From assembly GCF_001637325.1 (NCBI RefSeq), contig NZ_LRXL01000012.1, forward strand, positions 124,001 to 188,000: 64,000 nt of DNA. The letters run 5' to 3'. Of the stretch, positions 17,232-26,827 are shown in pieces. Positions within the stretch are counted from its first letter, which is position 1, and each line of letters begins with the position of its first letter. The position numbers and the translations under genes are program-made. The notes below the pieces were generated by a model. It ran no database searches. It worked only from the letters and a program-made list of their open reading frames with translations, and was not told the origin of the DNA. This DNA comes from Cochleicola gelatinilyticus (GTDB taxonomy: Bacteria > Bacteroidota > Bacteroidia > Flavobacteriales > Flavobacteriaceae).

Positions 17232-19721
17232 CTATTGAATTAAGAGCTTTTTCGTCACAGTTCCTGCTTCCGAATTAATTCGTACAAAGTAGGTTCCTGA
17301 AGCTAAATTTTCAATTTGTAATGTATGTCTTTGAGCAATAAAAAGATCAGGTTGATATAGTACAATTTTACCTGTTATATCAAATACTCGTATAGTTGTA
17401 TTTTGTGCGTTCTTTAATGCTATGGTCACTTGAGAATTGGCAGGGTTAGGGAATATCGAGACTGTACTTTCAGAGAAACGATCTTCAACATTCAGGGTTG
17501 TTTCTTGAAGAGGTGATGCCCATAATCCACGCCCATAAGAACCAGCATATAACATATTAGTTGTATTGTTAATTTCTAATTCGTTGATAATTACATTAGG
17601 AATACCGTTGCTGTACGGAAGCCAATCTTCCATTTCGTTATTTATATAAAAAACTCCTGTCTCCATTCCTAGATAAAGTCCGTCTTTACCATCACGATGC
17701 CAGATCAATGTTAATGCACCAAAATCGGGTAAGTTTTTTCTATAACTTATCCAAGTTTCTCCTCCATCTTCAGAAACGAAAACTCGATTACTACTTGTTG
17801 TTGCTGCAGCAATTAAATTAGGATTATCGGGGTGTATCGCTATATCGTTGATAATTCCGCCGGGAATTGCGATTAATTCCCAATCGCTAGCTCCTCCATC
17901 GATAGTTTTGTAAATAAACGTTCCACGAGTTCCAACTAATATTTGGTTATTAGACTTTGCAATTTTTATGTTTGTGAAGTTAGTTGGAAATTGTTGTGAA
18001 ATAGGGGTCCATGATCCTCCACGATTTGAAGATTTGTACACTCTATTATACCCAACATAAATTGTATTTATAGTTTCGGGGTCCTGTATAAATGGAGTTA
18101 CCCACTCCCCGCTTCCTATTCCAGGCTCATTTAAATTAAAAATAGAATTCCCTGCATTATCAGTTCTGTACATCGCTCCAAATTGTATCATACCATACAT
18201 GATATTACTATTATTTCTATCTACAAATCCCTCCATTCCATCGGCTCCCAACCAATCACGCCAGCCATCGGCTTCGGTATAAAAGGATGTTCCATTATCT
18301 TGAGAACCTCCAGTGATCACGACTTCTTCTGTTTGTGATACCCCAATTTTATAAAATTGACGAATTCCCATACCTTCGGTTAAATTTTCGTAATAGTTTG
18401 CAGTTACATTTCCAGTGTCGGCAGCTTTATAAATTCCTCCATCGGTACCTACAAATAATGTGGTCCCCACAAATTCCATAAAATCCACATCGGCATGGCA
18501 ATAACCAATATTTGCATTAGCGGCATCTTGTGGTATCCAGTCTGCTGTACAGGTAAAGTTTGCTCCGGCATCTGTAGATCTCCATGTTAATATTCCTGCA
18601 ATATGAACCTCATCTGCATTTTCAGGATTCACGGCGATGTCCATATCTCGAGGTGCTTGTCCACTATTATCGTTTGCCGTTGTACTGTACCCAAAGTAAT
18701 TGTTTCCTCCATGAGGTAATTCAGAGAAAGTAGTTCCGCTATTGCTCGAGCTATAAAATCCATTGAATATTCCGTTGAATGCTTCAACTACATATACACG
18801 ATCTGCATCATTAGGCGACACTCCAATCATTTTTGGTCCATTTCCGAAACCACTTATAGTTGCGAACGTTTCCCCTCCATCGATTGATTTTTGAAAAGTG
18901 TATCCAGATATATATACCACAGAAGGATCTCCCGGTTTAAATTCCACATCGTAAGCTTGTTGCTCATTACTAACAAGCTCCCAAGTAAGCCCTCCATTTA
19001 TTGTTCTATATGTTCCTGCATTTTCACTTGAGGCGAACATAATTTCACTATTATCTGGGTGGATTGTTAATTTAATAATTCTTGAATTACTAATATCATT
19101 TAATTGATTCCAAGTAGCTCCAGAATCTTCAGACTTATAAATTACTCCACTTGATGAACCATAAAAATAAATTTCTGAATTTTGTGGATCTATCGCTACA
19201 GAATACACCTCCATATTCACAAAATTATCATTTAAAGGTGTCCATGTTGTTCCTTCATCTGTTGTTCTCCAAACTCCACCTGTATTTGCACCAACTATAA
19301 TATGATCTGTGTTAGTTCTGTCAACTGCGATACCGGTAATTCTACCCACACCAGGATTCCAACCTGTAGTAGCGGTATAACTCGTTGGACCTAATTCTTC
19401 CCAATTGTCCATTAATTGCTGCCTATTACTCGCAGTTTCATTTAAATAAGCATTATATCGTTGCAACTCTGCGATTCGCTCTGTTGCTGTTGGAAGAAAA
19501 CCATCTTCATTCATTAATCTTTCAGCGTTATATTGCCAACGCTTAAATTGTTTATATCCTGAACCTCGCCCAAGATCTTTGTCTTCGAAATAGGCTTTAG
19601 CACTCTCTACAATTTCTGAAACCTTGTAGGTTCCATTGTCGATCATTTTTAGATATTCTTGTGCTTGAAGGTTAAAACTAAAAATTAAAAAAAATACAGT
19701 GAGGGTTAATTTAAATCGCAT
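17232..19721 (-). CDS. Secreted BNR/VPS10-like beta-propeller protein with T9SS type A domain (829 aa)
   Basis: A signal peptide (MRFKLTLTVFFLIFSFNLQAQ) is followed by an N-terminal helical region and many Asp-box repeats, for example TTDEGTTWTPLND, SEDSGATWNQLND and SSNRGGSWTPISQ, forming sortilin/xyloglucanase-like propellers. The C-terminus from about residue 750 (VSIFPNPANSQVTI to GTVTKKLLIQ) is a T9SS type A sorting domain, so the protein should be exported through the outer membrane. The enzymatic role is unknown; such proteins may bind glycans or act in adhesion. It is monocistronic with its own strong terminator and is divergent from the symporter gene. Confidence 0.82.
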   Translation of the reverse strand: MRFKLTLTVFFLIFSFNLQAQEYLKMIDNGTYKVSEIVESAKAYFEDKDLGRGSGYKQFKRWQYNAERLMNEDGFLPTATERIAELQRYNAYLNETASNRQQLMDNWEELGPTSYTATTGWNPGVGRITGIAVDRTNTDHIIVGANTGGVWRTTDEGTTWTPLNDNFVNMEVYSVAIDPQNSEIYFYGSSSGVIYKSEDSGATWNQLNDISNSRIIKLTIHPDNSEIMFASSENAGTYRTINGGLTWELVSNEQQAYDVEFKPGDPSVVYISGYTFQKSIDGGETFATISGFGNGPKMIGVSPNDADRVYVVEAFNGIFNGFYSSSNSGTTFSELPHGGNNYFGYSTTANDNSGQAPRDMDIAVNPENADEVHIAGILTWRSTDAGANFTCTADWIPQDAANANIGYCHADVDFMEFVGTTLFVGTDGGIYKAADTGNVTANYYENLTEGMGIRQFYKIGVSQTEEVVITGGSQDNGTSFYTEADGWRDWLGADGMEGFVDRNNSNIMYGMIQFGAMYRTDNAGNSIFNLNEPGIGSGEWVTPFIQDPETINTIYVGYNRVYKSSNRGGSWTPISQQFPTNFTNIKIAKSNNQILVGTRGTFIYKTIDGGASDWELIAIPGGIINDIAIHPDNPNLIAAATTSSNRVFVSEDGGETWISYRKNLPDFGALTLIWHRDGKDGLYLGMETGVFYINNEMEDWLPYSNGIPNVIINELEINNTTNMLYAGSYGRGLWASPLQETTLNVEDRFSESTVSIFPNPANSQVTIALKNAQNTTIRVFDITGKIVLYQPDLFIAQRHTLQIENLASGTYFVRINSEAGTVTKKLLIQ

Positions 19722-19786
19722 AGATGATGTTTTTAAAGAGTATACAACTGGTATTCAAAGAAATCAAAAGTATCAAAAATATCTAG

Positions 19787-19815
19787 TTGATGAGATAACA
19801 ATCTTTGTATTTTTG
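19787..19815 (+). promoter_or_regulatory. Candidate Bacteroidota promoter for symporter
   Basis: TTG (19787-19789) is followed after 18 bp by TATTTTTG (19808-19815), an exact TAnnTTTG -7 box, 30 bp upstream of the ATG at 19845. Confidence 0.55.
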
Positions 19816-19844
19816 CTCAATTAATAATTTAAGCCAAAAATTTT

Positions 19845-21290
19845 ATGCAACCCTTACACATCTTACTTTTAATCGCAGGATATTTTGGTGTTTTATTATT
19901 AATCTCTTACCTAACAAATAAAGGGGGTAGCAATGCCGATTTTTTTAAAGCAGGAAAACAATCTCCTTGGTATCTTGTTGCTTTTGGAATGATAGGTGCC
20001 TCTTTAAGTGGTGTTACATTTGTATCTGCACCAGGCTGGGTAGAGGCATCGCAGTTTAGTTATTTCCAAGTGGTTTTAGGCTATACTGTTGGATATGCTG
20101 TAATAGGCTTGGTTTTGCTTCCTTTGTACTATAGGCTAAATTTAACCTCTATTTACACCTATCTCGAAGGGCGTTTTGGAAATAACGCTTATAAGACTGG
20201 AGCCTCATTTTTTCTATTATCACGCATTGTTGGCGCTAGTTTTAGGTTGTATCTGGTAGCAATTGTATTACAATACTTAGTTTTCGATGCTATGGGAGTT
20301 CCTTTTTGGGCAACCGTAACTATGACTATTCTCTTGATATGGTTATATACGTTTAAAAGCGGCATCAAAACCATTGTATGGACAGATACCCTTCAGACCT
20401 TATTTATGTTAATTGCTGTTGGGGTTGCCGTCTATTACGTGGCTACAGATTTAGGTCTTTCAGGTAGTTCTCTTTTTACATTTATTGCTGACAGTGATTA
20501 TTCTAAAATGTTCTTCTTTGAAGATTGGAAGTCGGGAGATCATTTTGTTAAACAGTTTATAAGTGGAGCATTTATAGCAATTGTAATGACTGGTCTCGAT
20601 CAAGATATGATGCAAAAGAATCTTACCTGTAGAAATTTAAAAGATGCACAAAAAAACATGTTCTGGTTTACTATCGTTTTAACGATTGTAAATTTTGTTT
20701 TTTTAGCCTTGGGTTTACTACTTACCGTATATGCTCAGCAAAATGGAATCGACGCACACAAAGATCAACTATTTCCCGAGATCGCAACTCAATCTGGGTT
20801 AGGATTAGGAATTGCAATTTTCTTCTTACTTGGATTAATTGCAGCAGCTTATTCGAGCGCAGATAGTGCACTTACCGCACTCACGACTTCTTTTAGTATA
20901 GACATTCTTGATATTGAAAAAAAATATGACGCGGCAAAACAGGTTCGGGTTCGAAAACGCATTCATATCATGATGTCGGTGGTACTCATTTTAGTTATCA
21001 TAATTTTTAAATATGTAATTGCAGATGCTTCAGTAATTGCTAAGCTATTTGTATTTGCAGGATATACCTATGGACCACTCTTAGGACTTTACGCATTTGG
21101 GTTATTTACTACGTGGAAGGTAAAAGATTCTTTAGTACCCCTAATTGCAATTTTAACTCCTTTTCTTGGATGGACCATTAGCTACTTGAGTGCGCTTTGG
21201 TTTGGATTTGAATTTGGATTTTTCATTCTTATCCTTAACGGACTTATCACCTTTACTGGTTTAATATTGATTCGAAGCAAGCAACACTAG
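19845..21290 (+). CDS. Sodium:solute symporter (SSS family, 481 aa)
   Basis: This membrane transporter couples sodium to uptake of a small organic solute. About 13 hydrophobic segments are seen. Family features include [19 protein letters not shown] near the N-terminus, [40 protein letters not shown], and [20 protein letters not shown], the sodium-binding segment of TM8. The substrate cannot be inferred. Its last 30 bp overlap the 3' end of the convergent CoA-binding protein gene. Confidence 0.9.
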   Translation: MQPLHILLLIAGYFGVLLLISYLTNKGGSNADFFKAGKQSPWYLVAFGMIGASLSGVTFVSAPGWVEASQFSYFQVVLGYTVGYAVIGLVLLPLYYRLNLTSIYTYLEGRFGNNAYKTGASFFLLSRIVGASFRLYLVAIVLQYLVFDAMGVPFWATVTMTILLIWLYTFKSGIKTIVWTDTLQTLFMLIAVGVAVYYVATDLGLSGSSLFTFIADSDYSKMFFFEDWKSGDHFVKQFISGAFIAIVMTGLDQDMMQKNLTCRNLKDAQKNMFWFTIVLTIVNFVFLALGLLLTVYAQQNGIDAHKDQLFPEIATQSGLGLGIAIFFLLGLIAAAYSSADSALTALTTSFSIDILDIEKKYDAAKQVRVRKRIHIMMSVVLILVIIIFKYVIADASVIAKLFVFAGYTYGPLLGLYAFGLFTTWKVKDSLVPLIAILTPFLGWTISYLSALWFGFEFGFFILILNGLITFTGLILIRSKQH

Positions 21291-21623
21291 CGTACAAGCA
21301 ACATCCACCTCAATGTTATTTTCTTGAAGAATTTTATAAAATGTTGGATTTTCGGTTCCAGGATTAAAAATCACTCGTTGAGGCTTCAGTGATACGATAT
21401 AGTCGTAATACTCCTCTTGTCGTTTTGGGTTAAGATACAAAGTCACTGTATGTATATTTTCAAAAGACTTTTTTTCCGTAGCAATATCTACACCTGCTAC
21501 AACTCCGTTTCGTAACCCGACCGCTTCTACTGGATGATCATAATTATTTAGGCGGTTTATCGCAAGATTCGAATATCGGTTCGGTTTTAAACTAGCTCCA
21601 AGTACTAATGTCTTCTTTTTCAT
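21261..21623 (-). CDS. CoA-binding (YccU-like) Rossmann protein (120 aa)
   Basis: This is a single CoA-binding domain, starting [19 protein letters not shown] with the Rossmann glycine/Ser loop, then [17 protein letters not shown] and [13 protein letters not shown]. It ends [12 protein letters not shown], with the Cys-containing strand typical of the YccU group. The biochemical role of this family is not settled. It overlaps the convergent symporter gene by 30 bp at their 3' ends. Confidence 0.85.
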   Translation of the reverse strand: MKKKTLVLGASLKPNRYSNLAINRLNNYDHPVEAVGLRNGVVAGVDIATEKKSFENIHTVTLYLNPKRQEEYYDYIVSLKPQRVIFNPGTENPTFYKILQENNIEVDVACTLVLLASNQY

Positions 21624-21698
21624 CTACTTATTTTTGTTACTGTTTCAATTTATCTATACCAAAATACAAGTCCTATTTTCCTGCTTTGCCCAAAAGAA

Positions 21699-21823
21699 TG
21701 TTAAAAAATAAAAATGCTGTAACAATACTAAAAAGCATCCGTCTATTGTATAGAAATGTTTCTCTCTTTACTGCGAAGATTTTTACGTTGATGGTTAGTG
21801 TTAATAAGAGCAGTAAAGTGTAA
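21699..21823 (+). CDS. Possible small basic protein or short transcript (41 aa)
   Basis: An ATG frame of 41 codons (MLKNKNAVTILKSIRLLYRN, ending VNKSSKV) stops at the very base of a strong plus-strand terminator. It is Lys/Arg-rich. An upstream ATG in frame at 21608 would give 71 residues but overlaps the CoA-binding gene start. A TATTTTTG box lies at 21629-21636 without a clear -33 element. I do not recognise the sequence; the transcript could equally be non-coding. Confidence 0.2.
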
Positions 21824-21857
21824 ACCCGAAGTTCTAGAGCTTCGGGTTTGTTTTTTT
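21822..21857 (+). terminator. Strong plus-strand terminator without an assigned gene
   Basis: AAACCCGAAG (21822-21831) pairs with CTTCGGGTTT (21840-21849), followed by a run of T to 21857. On the minus strand the T tract is poor, so it acts on rightward transcripts. The only gene-sized candidate upstream on this strand is the doubtful 41-codon frame. Confidence 0.85.
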
Positions 21858-22000
21858 AATTAGTTTGTTATCTTATTGTTAAATGCAAAAAATTCTGAAA
21901 CATTTAAAAAAAAGATTCGTCTTATAGATGTACCTGTTTTTAGGTATATAATTTGTTTTAGTAATTAGCCTTTCTAAAAAATTATACGTTTGTTAAGTTT

Positions 22001-22048
22001 AAAAGCCTCCTGTCTCATTGCTATCGAGATTTTGGGAGGTTTTTTTTA
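22001..22048. terminator. Bidirectional terminator 3' of fabH
   Basis: GCCTCC (22005-22010) pairs with GGGAGG (22034-22039), with an inner TCTC/GAGA stem. T runs flank both sides (AAAA on the left, eight T's on the right). It ends 3 bp before the fabH stop codon on the minus strand. The 21858-22000 stretch between this and the previous terminator shows nothing else I can support. Confidence 0.75.
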
Positions 22049-22050
22049 TA

Positions 22051-23058
22051 CTACCAACGTATAATTACACTTCCCCAAGTAAAGCCACTACCAAATGCGG
22101 CGAGTACTACTAGATCGCCTTTTTTAATTTTTCCTTTCTCCCAAGCTTCAGTAAGTGCGATGGGGATAGAGGCAGCTGTTGTATTCCCATAGCTTTGAAT
22201 ATTATTATAAACTTGATCATCTGAAAGTTTTAATTTTTTCTGAATGAATTGAGAAATGCGCAAATTTGCTTGATGTGGAATAAACATATCAATATCTTCA
22301 ACCTTTAAACCATTTGCATCTAATCCTTCTTTTATTACTTCAGAAAAACGAACAATAGCATGTTTAAATACAAATTGACCATTCATTGTTGGGTAATACG
22401 GAATGTTTTCCTGCGGATTGTCAGCGATAATTTCTGGCACCCAGTACCCAGTACTAGGACCTTGTAACGCTAATTCATCTTTATGTTTTCCTTCGCTATG
22501 AAGATGTGTCGATAGAATTCCACCTTCGTTATTTTCGTTTCTTGAAACTACAGCAGCTCCTGCTCCATCCCCAAAAATTACCGAAACACTTCTTCCTCTT
22601 GTACTAAAATCCAATCCACCACTGTGGTTTTCGGCACCAATCACCAAGACATGTTTATACATTCCAGTCTTAATAAATTGATCGGCTACAGACATAGCGT
22701 AAACAAAACCGCTGCATTGATTTCGAACATCTAATGCAGGTATCGTACGCATGCCCATCATTTCTTGTACTTGTACACCACCTCCTGGAAAATACATCTC
22801 CGGACTAAGCGTAGCAAACACAATCATGTCGATATCTTTAGGTTTTAATTCTGCTCTTTCTAAAGCAATGGTCGCAGCTTTTACTCCCATTATTGACGTG
22901 GAATTACCATCGCCTTTTTTAATGTGTCTCCGTTCTTGTATTCCTGTTCGCTCTTGGATCCAAGCATCGTTGGTATCCATAACTTTCGAAAGGTCGTCGT
23001 TAGTAACAATATTTTCGGGCACGTAAAAACCCAGCCCACTAATCTTCGAGGTATGCAT
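22051..23058 (-). CDS. fabH: 3-oxoacyl-[acyl-carrier-protein] synthase III (FabH)
   Basis: FabH condenses acetyl- or branched acyl-CoA with malonyl-ACP to start fatty acid synthesis. The start MHTSKISGLGFYVP is chosen over an ATG 24 bp upstream because family members begin at this point. The catalytic Cys lies in DVRNQCSGFVYAM (Cys115), His in FIPHQANLRIS and Asn in SYGNTTAASIP. The N-terminal TNDAWIQERTGI is the FabH signature. About 335 residues is the usual length. It is isolated from other fab genes here, so it may be a second FabH paralogue. Confidence 0.93.
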   Translation of the reverse strand: MHTSKISGLGFYVPENIVTNDDLSKVMDTNDAWIQERTGIQERRHIKKGDGNSTSIMGVKAATIALERAELKPKDIDMIVFATLSPEMYFPGGGVQVQEMMGMRTIPALDVRNQCSGFVYAMSVADQFIKTGMYKHVLVIGAENHSGGLDFSTRGRSVSVIFGDGAGAAVVSRNENNEGGILSTHLHSEGKHKDELALQGPSTGYWVPEIIADNPQENIPYYPTMNGQFVFKHAIVRFSEVIKEGLDANGLKVEDIDMFIPHQANLRISQFIQKKLKLSDDQVYNNIQSYGNTTAASIPIALTEAWEKGKIKKGDLVVLAAFGSGFTWGSVIIRW

Positions 23059-23153
23059 GTAGCTTAATGTTTTATTAGGCAAGCAAGATAGGGAAACCCA
23101 TAAACCAACCGAAATATTTTAGCAACATCTCCTATGCATGCATAACAATCGAA

Positions 23154-23184
23154 TTGGACAAGGAGAAAGAATTAAGTATCTTTT
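23154..23184 (+). promoter_or_regulatory. Candidate promoter for S9 peptidase
   Basis: TTG (23154-23156) is followed after 20 bp by TATCTTTT (23177-23184), one mismatch from TAnnTTTG, 19 bp before the ATG at 23203. Confidence 0.4.
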
Positions 23185-23202
23185 CCAAAAAAATAGCACT
23201 TT

Positions 23203-25038
23203 ATGAAATATTCTTATTCTAACCTCATTCTTTTTTTCTTCTTCGGAAGCTTTTTCGTTTCAATTTCTAATTGCTGTGCGCAAGAAAATCTCACGTATCA
23301 AAAACCTCCTAAAGAAATTCTTGAGTTGGTAGATGCTCCATTGGCTCCTATTGTACGTATAGATAGTAAGGGAGAATATGCTTTGTTAATATATCGAGAT
23401 GCATTTAAATCTATAGCCGAACTTTCGGAAACCGAACTTCGTCTAGCTGGTTTACGTATAAACCCAAAGACGAATATTGGTAGTCGTACTACATTCTACA
23501 ATAATTTAAAAGTTAAGCGTGCTTCGGCTGAAACAGCATCTCAAGTAACAGGACTTCCTAAAAACCCAAGACTTTCTAATTTCAGTTTTTCTCCAAACGA
23601 AAAAATGATCGCTTGTTTAAACACCACATCTGAAGGTGTCGAAGTTTGGGTGGTAGATATTGCTAAAGGAACTGCTAAAAAAATCACTCCGGCTACAGTA
23701 AATGCGAATATGGGAGATGCGATTAGTTGGTTTTCAGACAACAACTCTTTGTTAGTTAAAATGCTTCCGACAGATCGAAAAACATTAATAAACCCATTGG
23801 AGGCAGTTCCAGAAGGGCCCACGGTTTCAGTCAGTAACGGAGAAAAAGCACAAAATAGAACGTATCAAGATCTATTGAAAAATCCGAACGATGAACAAAA
23901 TTTCGAGCAATTAGCTTATTCAGAAATAAAAAAGGTCAGCATTGGTGGTACTATTTCCGATTTTCTTCCGAAGGCAATGTACGATGATATTAGTTTCTCT
24001 CCCGACGGAAAATATCTAATGGTTACGAAATTAAAGCGACCTTTCTCATACATTGTACCTTATTACAGATTTCCGTTTGAAAGTTCAATTTATTCTCCAA
24101 AAGGAACACTGATAGCTACAGTAAATGATGTTCCGTTAAATGAAGTTCAGCCTAAGGGTTTTATGGCTACACGGAAAGGGAAACGCCGCATGTCATGGCG
24201 TGATGATGTTCCAGCTACCTTGGTTTGGGCAGAAGCACTAGACGAGGGAGACCCAGAAATTGAAGTGTCGCATCGCGATGCCGTTTATACATTAGATGCA
24301 CCTTTCACCGGAGAACCAAAGTTAATTCTTAAAACCATAAATAGATATTCGGGAATCGATTGGGGAACAAACTCTATGGCGGTTGCTTACGATTATTGGT
24401 GGAATGACCGGAATACTAAAACTTATTTGTTCGACCCTTCGGATGCTTCAAAAACTCCTGGTGTTTTATACGATCGCAACTATCAAGATCAATACAGTGA
24501 CCCAGGATCTTTTGTTACTACTAAAAATAAATACAACCGGGAGATTTTAGAAATTGAAGATGGACAATTATTTTTAATGGGAGATGGGTATTCAGAAAAA
24601 GGACAATTTCCGTTTATTGACGCCTTTAATATTGCCACTAAAAAAACAGAACGTATTTACGAATCTTCCTATACCGATAAAATGGAAGAGTTAAATTCGG
24701 CGATCGACATGAAAGAAGGTAAAATTTTGGTCCGCATCGAATCTCAAAATGAATATCCTAATTATTACTTCAGAAATATTTATAAAAAAGACGATCTAAC
24801 TCCGCTTACTTCTTTCGAGAATCCTTTTAAAAGTTTACAGAATGTGCATAAGGAAGTGATCACTTATAAAAGAGATGACGGATTAGAATTAGAGGGTACG
24901 TTATACTTGCCAGTAGGATACGACATGAAGAAAAAAGAAAAAATGCCGATGGTACTCTGGGCATATCCAAGAGAGTTTAAAGACAAAAACAGTGCGTCGC
25001 AGAATACCACAAATCCGAATGAATTTATCTACCCCTAG
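23203..25038 (+). pseudogene. S9 prolyl-oligopeptidase family peptidase, N-terminal part of a frameshifted gene
   Basis: This frame encodes 611 residues: a signal peptide (YSNLILFFFFGSFFVSISN), then a beta-propeller region with FSFSPNEKMIACL and ISFSPDGKYLMV blades, then the start of the alpha/beta hydrolase domain (PMVLWAYPREFKDKN). It stops at TAG 25036-25038, immediately after NEFIYP. The protein continues without a gap in homology in the +1 frame (SPIYWVTQGYVVLDD). The catalytic residues are all in the second frame, so this product alone would be inactive. A small deletion (2 or 5 bases) near 25033-25040 best explains it. The family resembles chloroplast glutamyl endopeptidase-like S9D enzymes. 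A sequencing error is possible. Confidence 0.8.
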
Positions 25039-25039
25039 A

Positions 25040-25678
25040 TCCCCTATTTATTGGGTAACACAAGGGTATGTTGTGTTGGATGATGCGGCATTCCCTATTG
25101 TGGGTGAAGGAGATGATGAACCAAACGACACCTTTAGAAAACAATTAGTCGCCAACGGAAAAGCGGCTATTGATGCTGTGGATGAGTTGGGTTATATTGA
25201 CCGAAATCGTGTAGGCGTTGGCGGACATAGTTACGGTGCATTTATGGTAGCGAATCTGCTAAGCCATAGTGATCTTTTTGCTGCAGGAATTGCACGAAGT
25301 GGTGCGTATAACAGAACATTAACTCCGTTCGGATTTCAAAGCGAAGAGCGAAGTTACTGGGATTCTCCCGAAACATATAATACCATGTCGCCATTTATGC
25401 ATGCGGATAAAATGAAAACACCGCTTTTACTCGTACACGGAGAAGCTGATAATAATTCGGGAACCTATCCACTACAGAGTGAGCGCTATTTTAATGCGCT
25501 TAAGGGATTAGGAGCACCAACACGATTGGTAATGCTTCCAAAAGAAAGTCATGGGTATCGTGCGAAAGAAAGCATTCTTCATTTATTATGGGAACAAGAT
25601 ACTTGGTTAGATACTTATGTGAAAAATAAGAGTCAATCTTCTTTAGAGACTAATCCTAATACAATAAGGAAAATTTAG
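25040..25678 (+). pseudogene. S9 peptidase, C-terminal catalytic part of the frameshifted gene
   Basis: This frame has the full catalytic triad: Ser in GVGGHSYGAFM (codon 25229-25231), Asp in LVHGEADNNSG (25448-25450) and His in PKESHGYRAKES (25550-25552). It lacks a natural start: the nearest in-frame ATG (24992) lies within the preceding frame, out of the homologous reading. It ends LLWEQDTWLDTYVKNKSQ, as in intact S9D peptidases. Sequence quality is high on both sides of the break, so the lesion is recent or technical. Confidence 0.8.
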
Positions 25679-25690
25679 TAAATTTATACT

Positions 25691-26584
25691 ATGAAAAAAT
25701 TTATCTTCCTCTTCATTTTAGCTTTAGTAATACTAATGGGGTGTAGTTCTGATGATACTCCAACAGAACCGGACGAACAAAATGATTTAATTCTGAAAAA
25801 GATTGAATTCTCTAATGAGGCTACAAATGGATTCGAGGGTTTGTTTTTCGATACTAAAATTGATTTGGATTTTAATGAAGATGATATTTTAACCTTAATA
25901 AATACGGATGTACATGAATCCACACTCGCTCTTACTTTTGAAAACGATGAAAATAAAATTTCAATGTTTCAATATAGTTTTGCAATTTCGGGAGGATACA
26001 TAAGGACTACATTTAACTTCAGTTATTCCAGCGATGACAAAATTTCTTCTTTAGAGCGTATTGTAGAGGGCAGTTTTGTAAATGAAGAAGACACCTATTC
26101 TATTGCATATTTAGAAAATACAAGAGAACTCACAAACAATGGGAGCGGTGAATTATATACCGTAATTTTAACTGAAGAAGGTCTGCTTAGTAGCATTACA
26201 AATGGAAATCGTTCTTATGAGTATGAATATGATGCTGACGGAAATCTACTAATTAAAACCGATGAACAGGGGAAACAGCTCGCTTTTTCTTATGACGATA
26301 AACGAAATCCTTTTGTAGAAATATCTCCATTCAATTGGAATGAAGTATTGCCCATCGTTCTTTCTTCCTATCTAGATTTACCCGAATATACATTTCCACA
26401 TTCTATAGAAAATGGCGTATGGAATAGTCCCAACAACATTCTTAGTGTAGATGCTTCTCAGTGCGATAACGGTACTAGTTGTATGGAATCGAGAACCTAT
26501 ATATATGACTATAATAGTGATGACTATCCAAAATTCAAAACAATAGTTGACAAAAATAGAACATTCGAATATTTATACGAATAA
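25691..26584 (+). CDS. YD-repeat-like lipoprotein (297 aa)
   Basis: The lipobox VILMGCSSDD places the lipidated Cys at about residue 18, followed by SSDD, compatible with surface export. The C-terminal half has YEYEYDADGNLLIKT and GKQLAFSYDDKRNPF, matching YD/RHS-type repeats, and a later FEYLYE end. RHS-like short lipoproteins are common in Bacteroidota, and their function is unknown. Only a few repeats occur, with no polymorphic toxin domain, so a toxin role is not supported. It begins 12 bp after the S9 peptidase remnant. Confidence 0.7.
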   Translation: MKKFIFLFILALVILMGCSSDDTPTEPDEQNDLILKKIEFSNEATNGFEGLFFDTKIDLDFNEDDILTLINTDVHESTLALTFENDENKISMFQYSFAISGGYIRTTFNFSYSSDDKISSLERIVEGSFVNEEDTYSIAYLENTRELTNNGSGELYTVILTEEGLLSSITNGNRSYEYEYDADGNLLIKTDEQGKQLAFSYDDKRNPFVEISPFNWNEVLPIVLSSYLDLPEYTFPHSIENGVWNSPNNILSVDASQCDNGTSCMESRTYIYDYNSDDYPKFKTIVDKNRTFEYLYE

Positions 26585-26666
26585 AAGATCTTCATCTATC
26601 GAATTTTGAATAATCCCATATTTATCTAAATTATATTTTATCTTTCCATAGATTGATACATCATAT

Positions 26667-26691
26667 AAAAAGGGGTGCGTTAGCACCCCTT
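26667..26691 (-). terminator. Terminator between convergent genes
   Basis: AAGGGGTGC (26670-26678) and GCACCCCTT (26683-26691) form a 9-bp perfect stem with a GTTA loop. Run of A on the left gives the T tract on the minus strand. It should end the UbiB-like kinase transcript and may act on the lipoprotein gene from the other side. Confidence 0.75.
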
Positions 26692-26827
26692 CTAAACAAC
26701 CTAACCAATAAAATAATAGAATAATATACTTTTTCATAGCAATTTCTATTATCCCACTTTCAATACTTAAAGATACATTTTTTGTTTAAGCATAGTTTGT
26801 TAAAATTGAACAATGTTTTGTTAAATA

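Noticed and set aside
21608-21823. 71-codon plus-strand frame next to the CoA-binding gene
   Set aside because: The first 30 codons overlap the start region of a well-supported minus-strand gene and are low-complexity; only the last 41 codons are kept as a doubtful candidate.
25691-26584. RHS polymorphic toxin
   Set aside because: Only a few YD-like units, a small size and a lipobox; no toxin domain or immunity gene follows.
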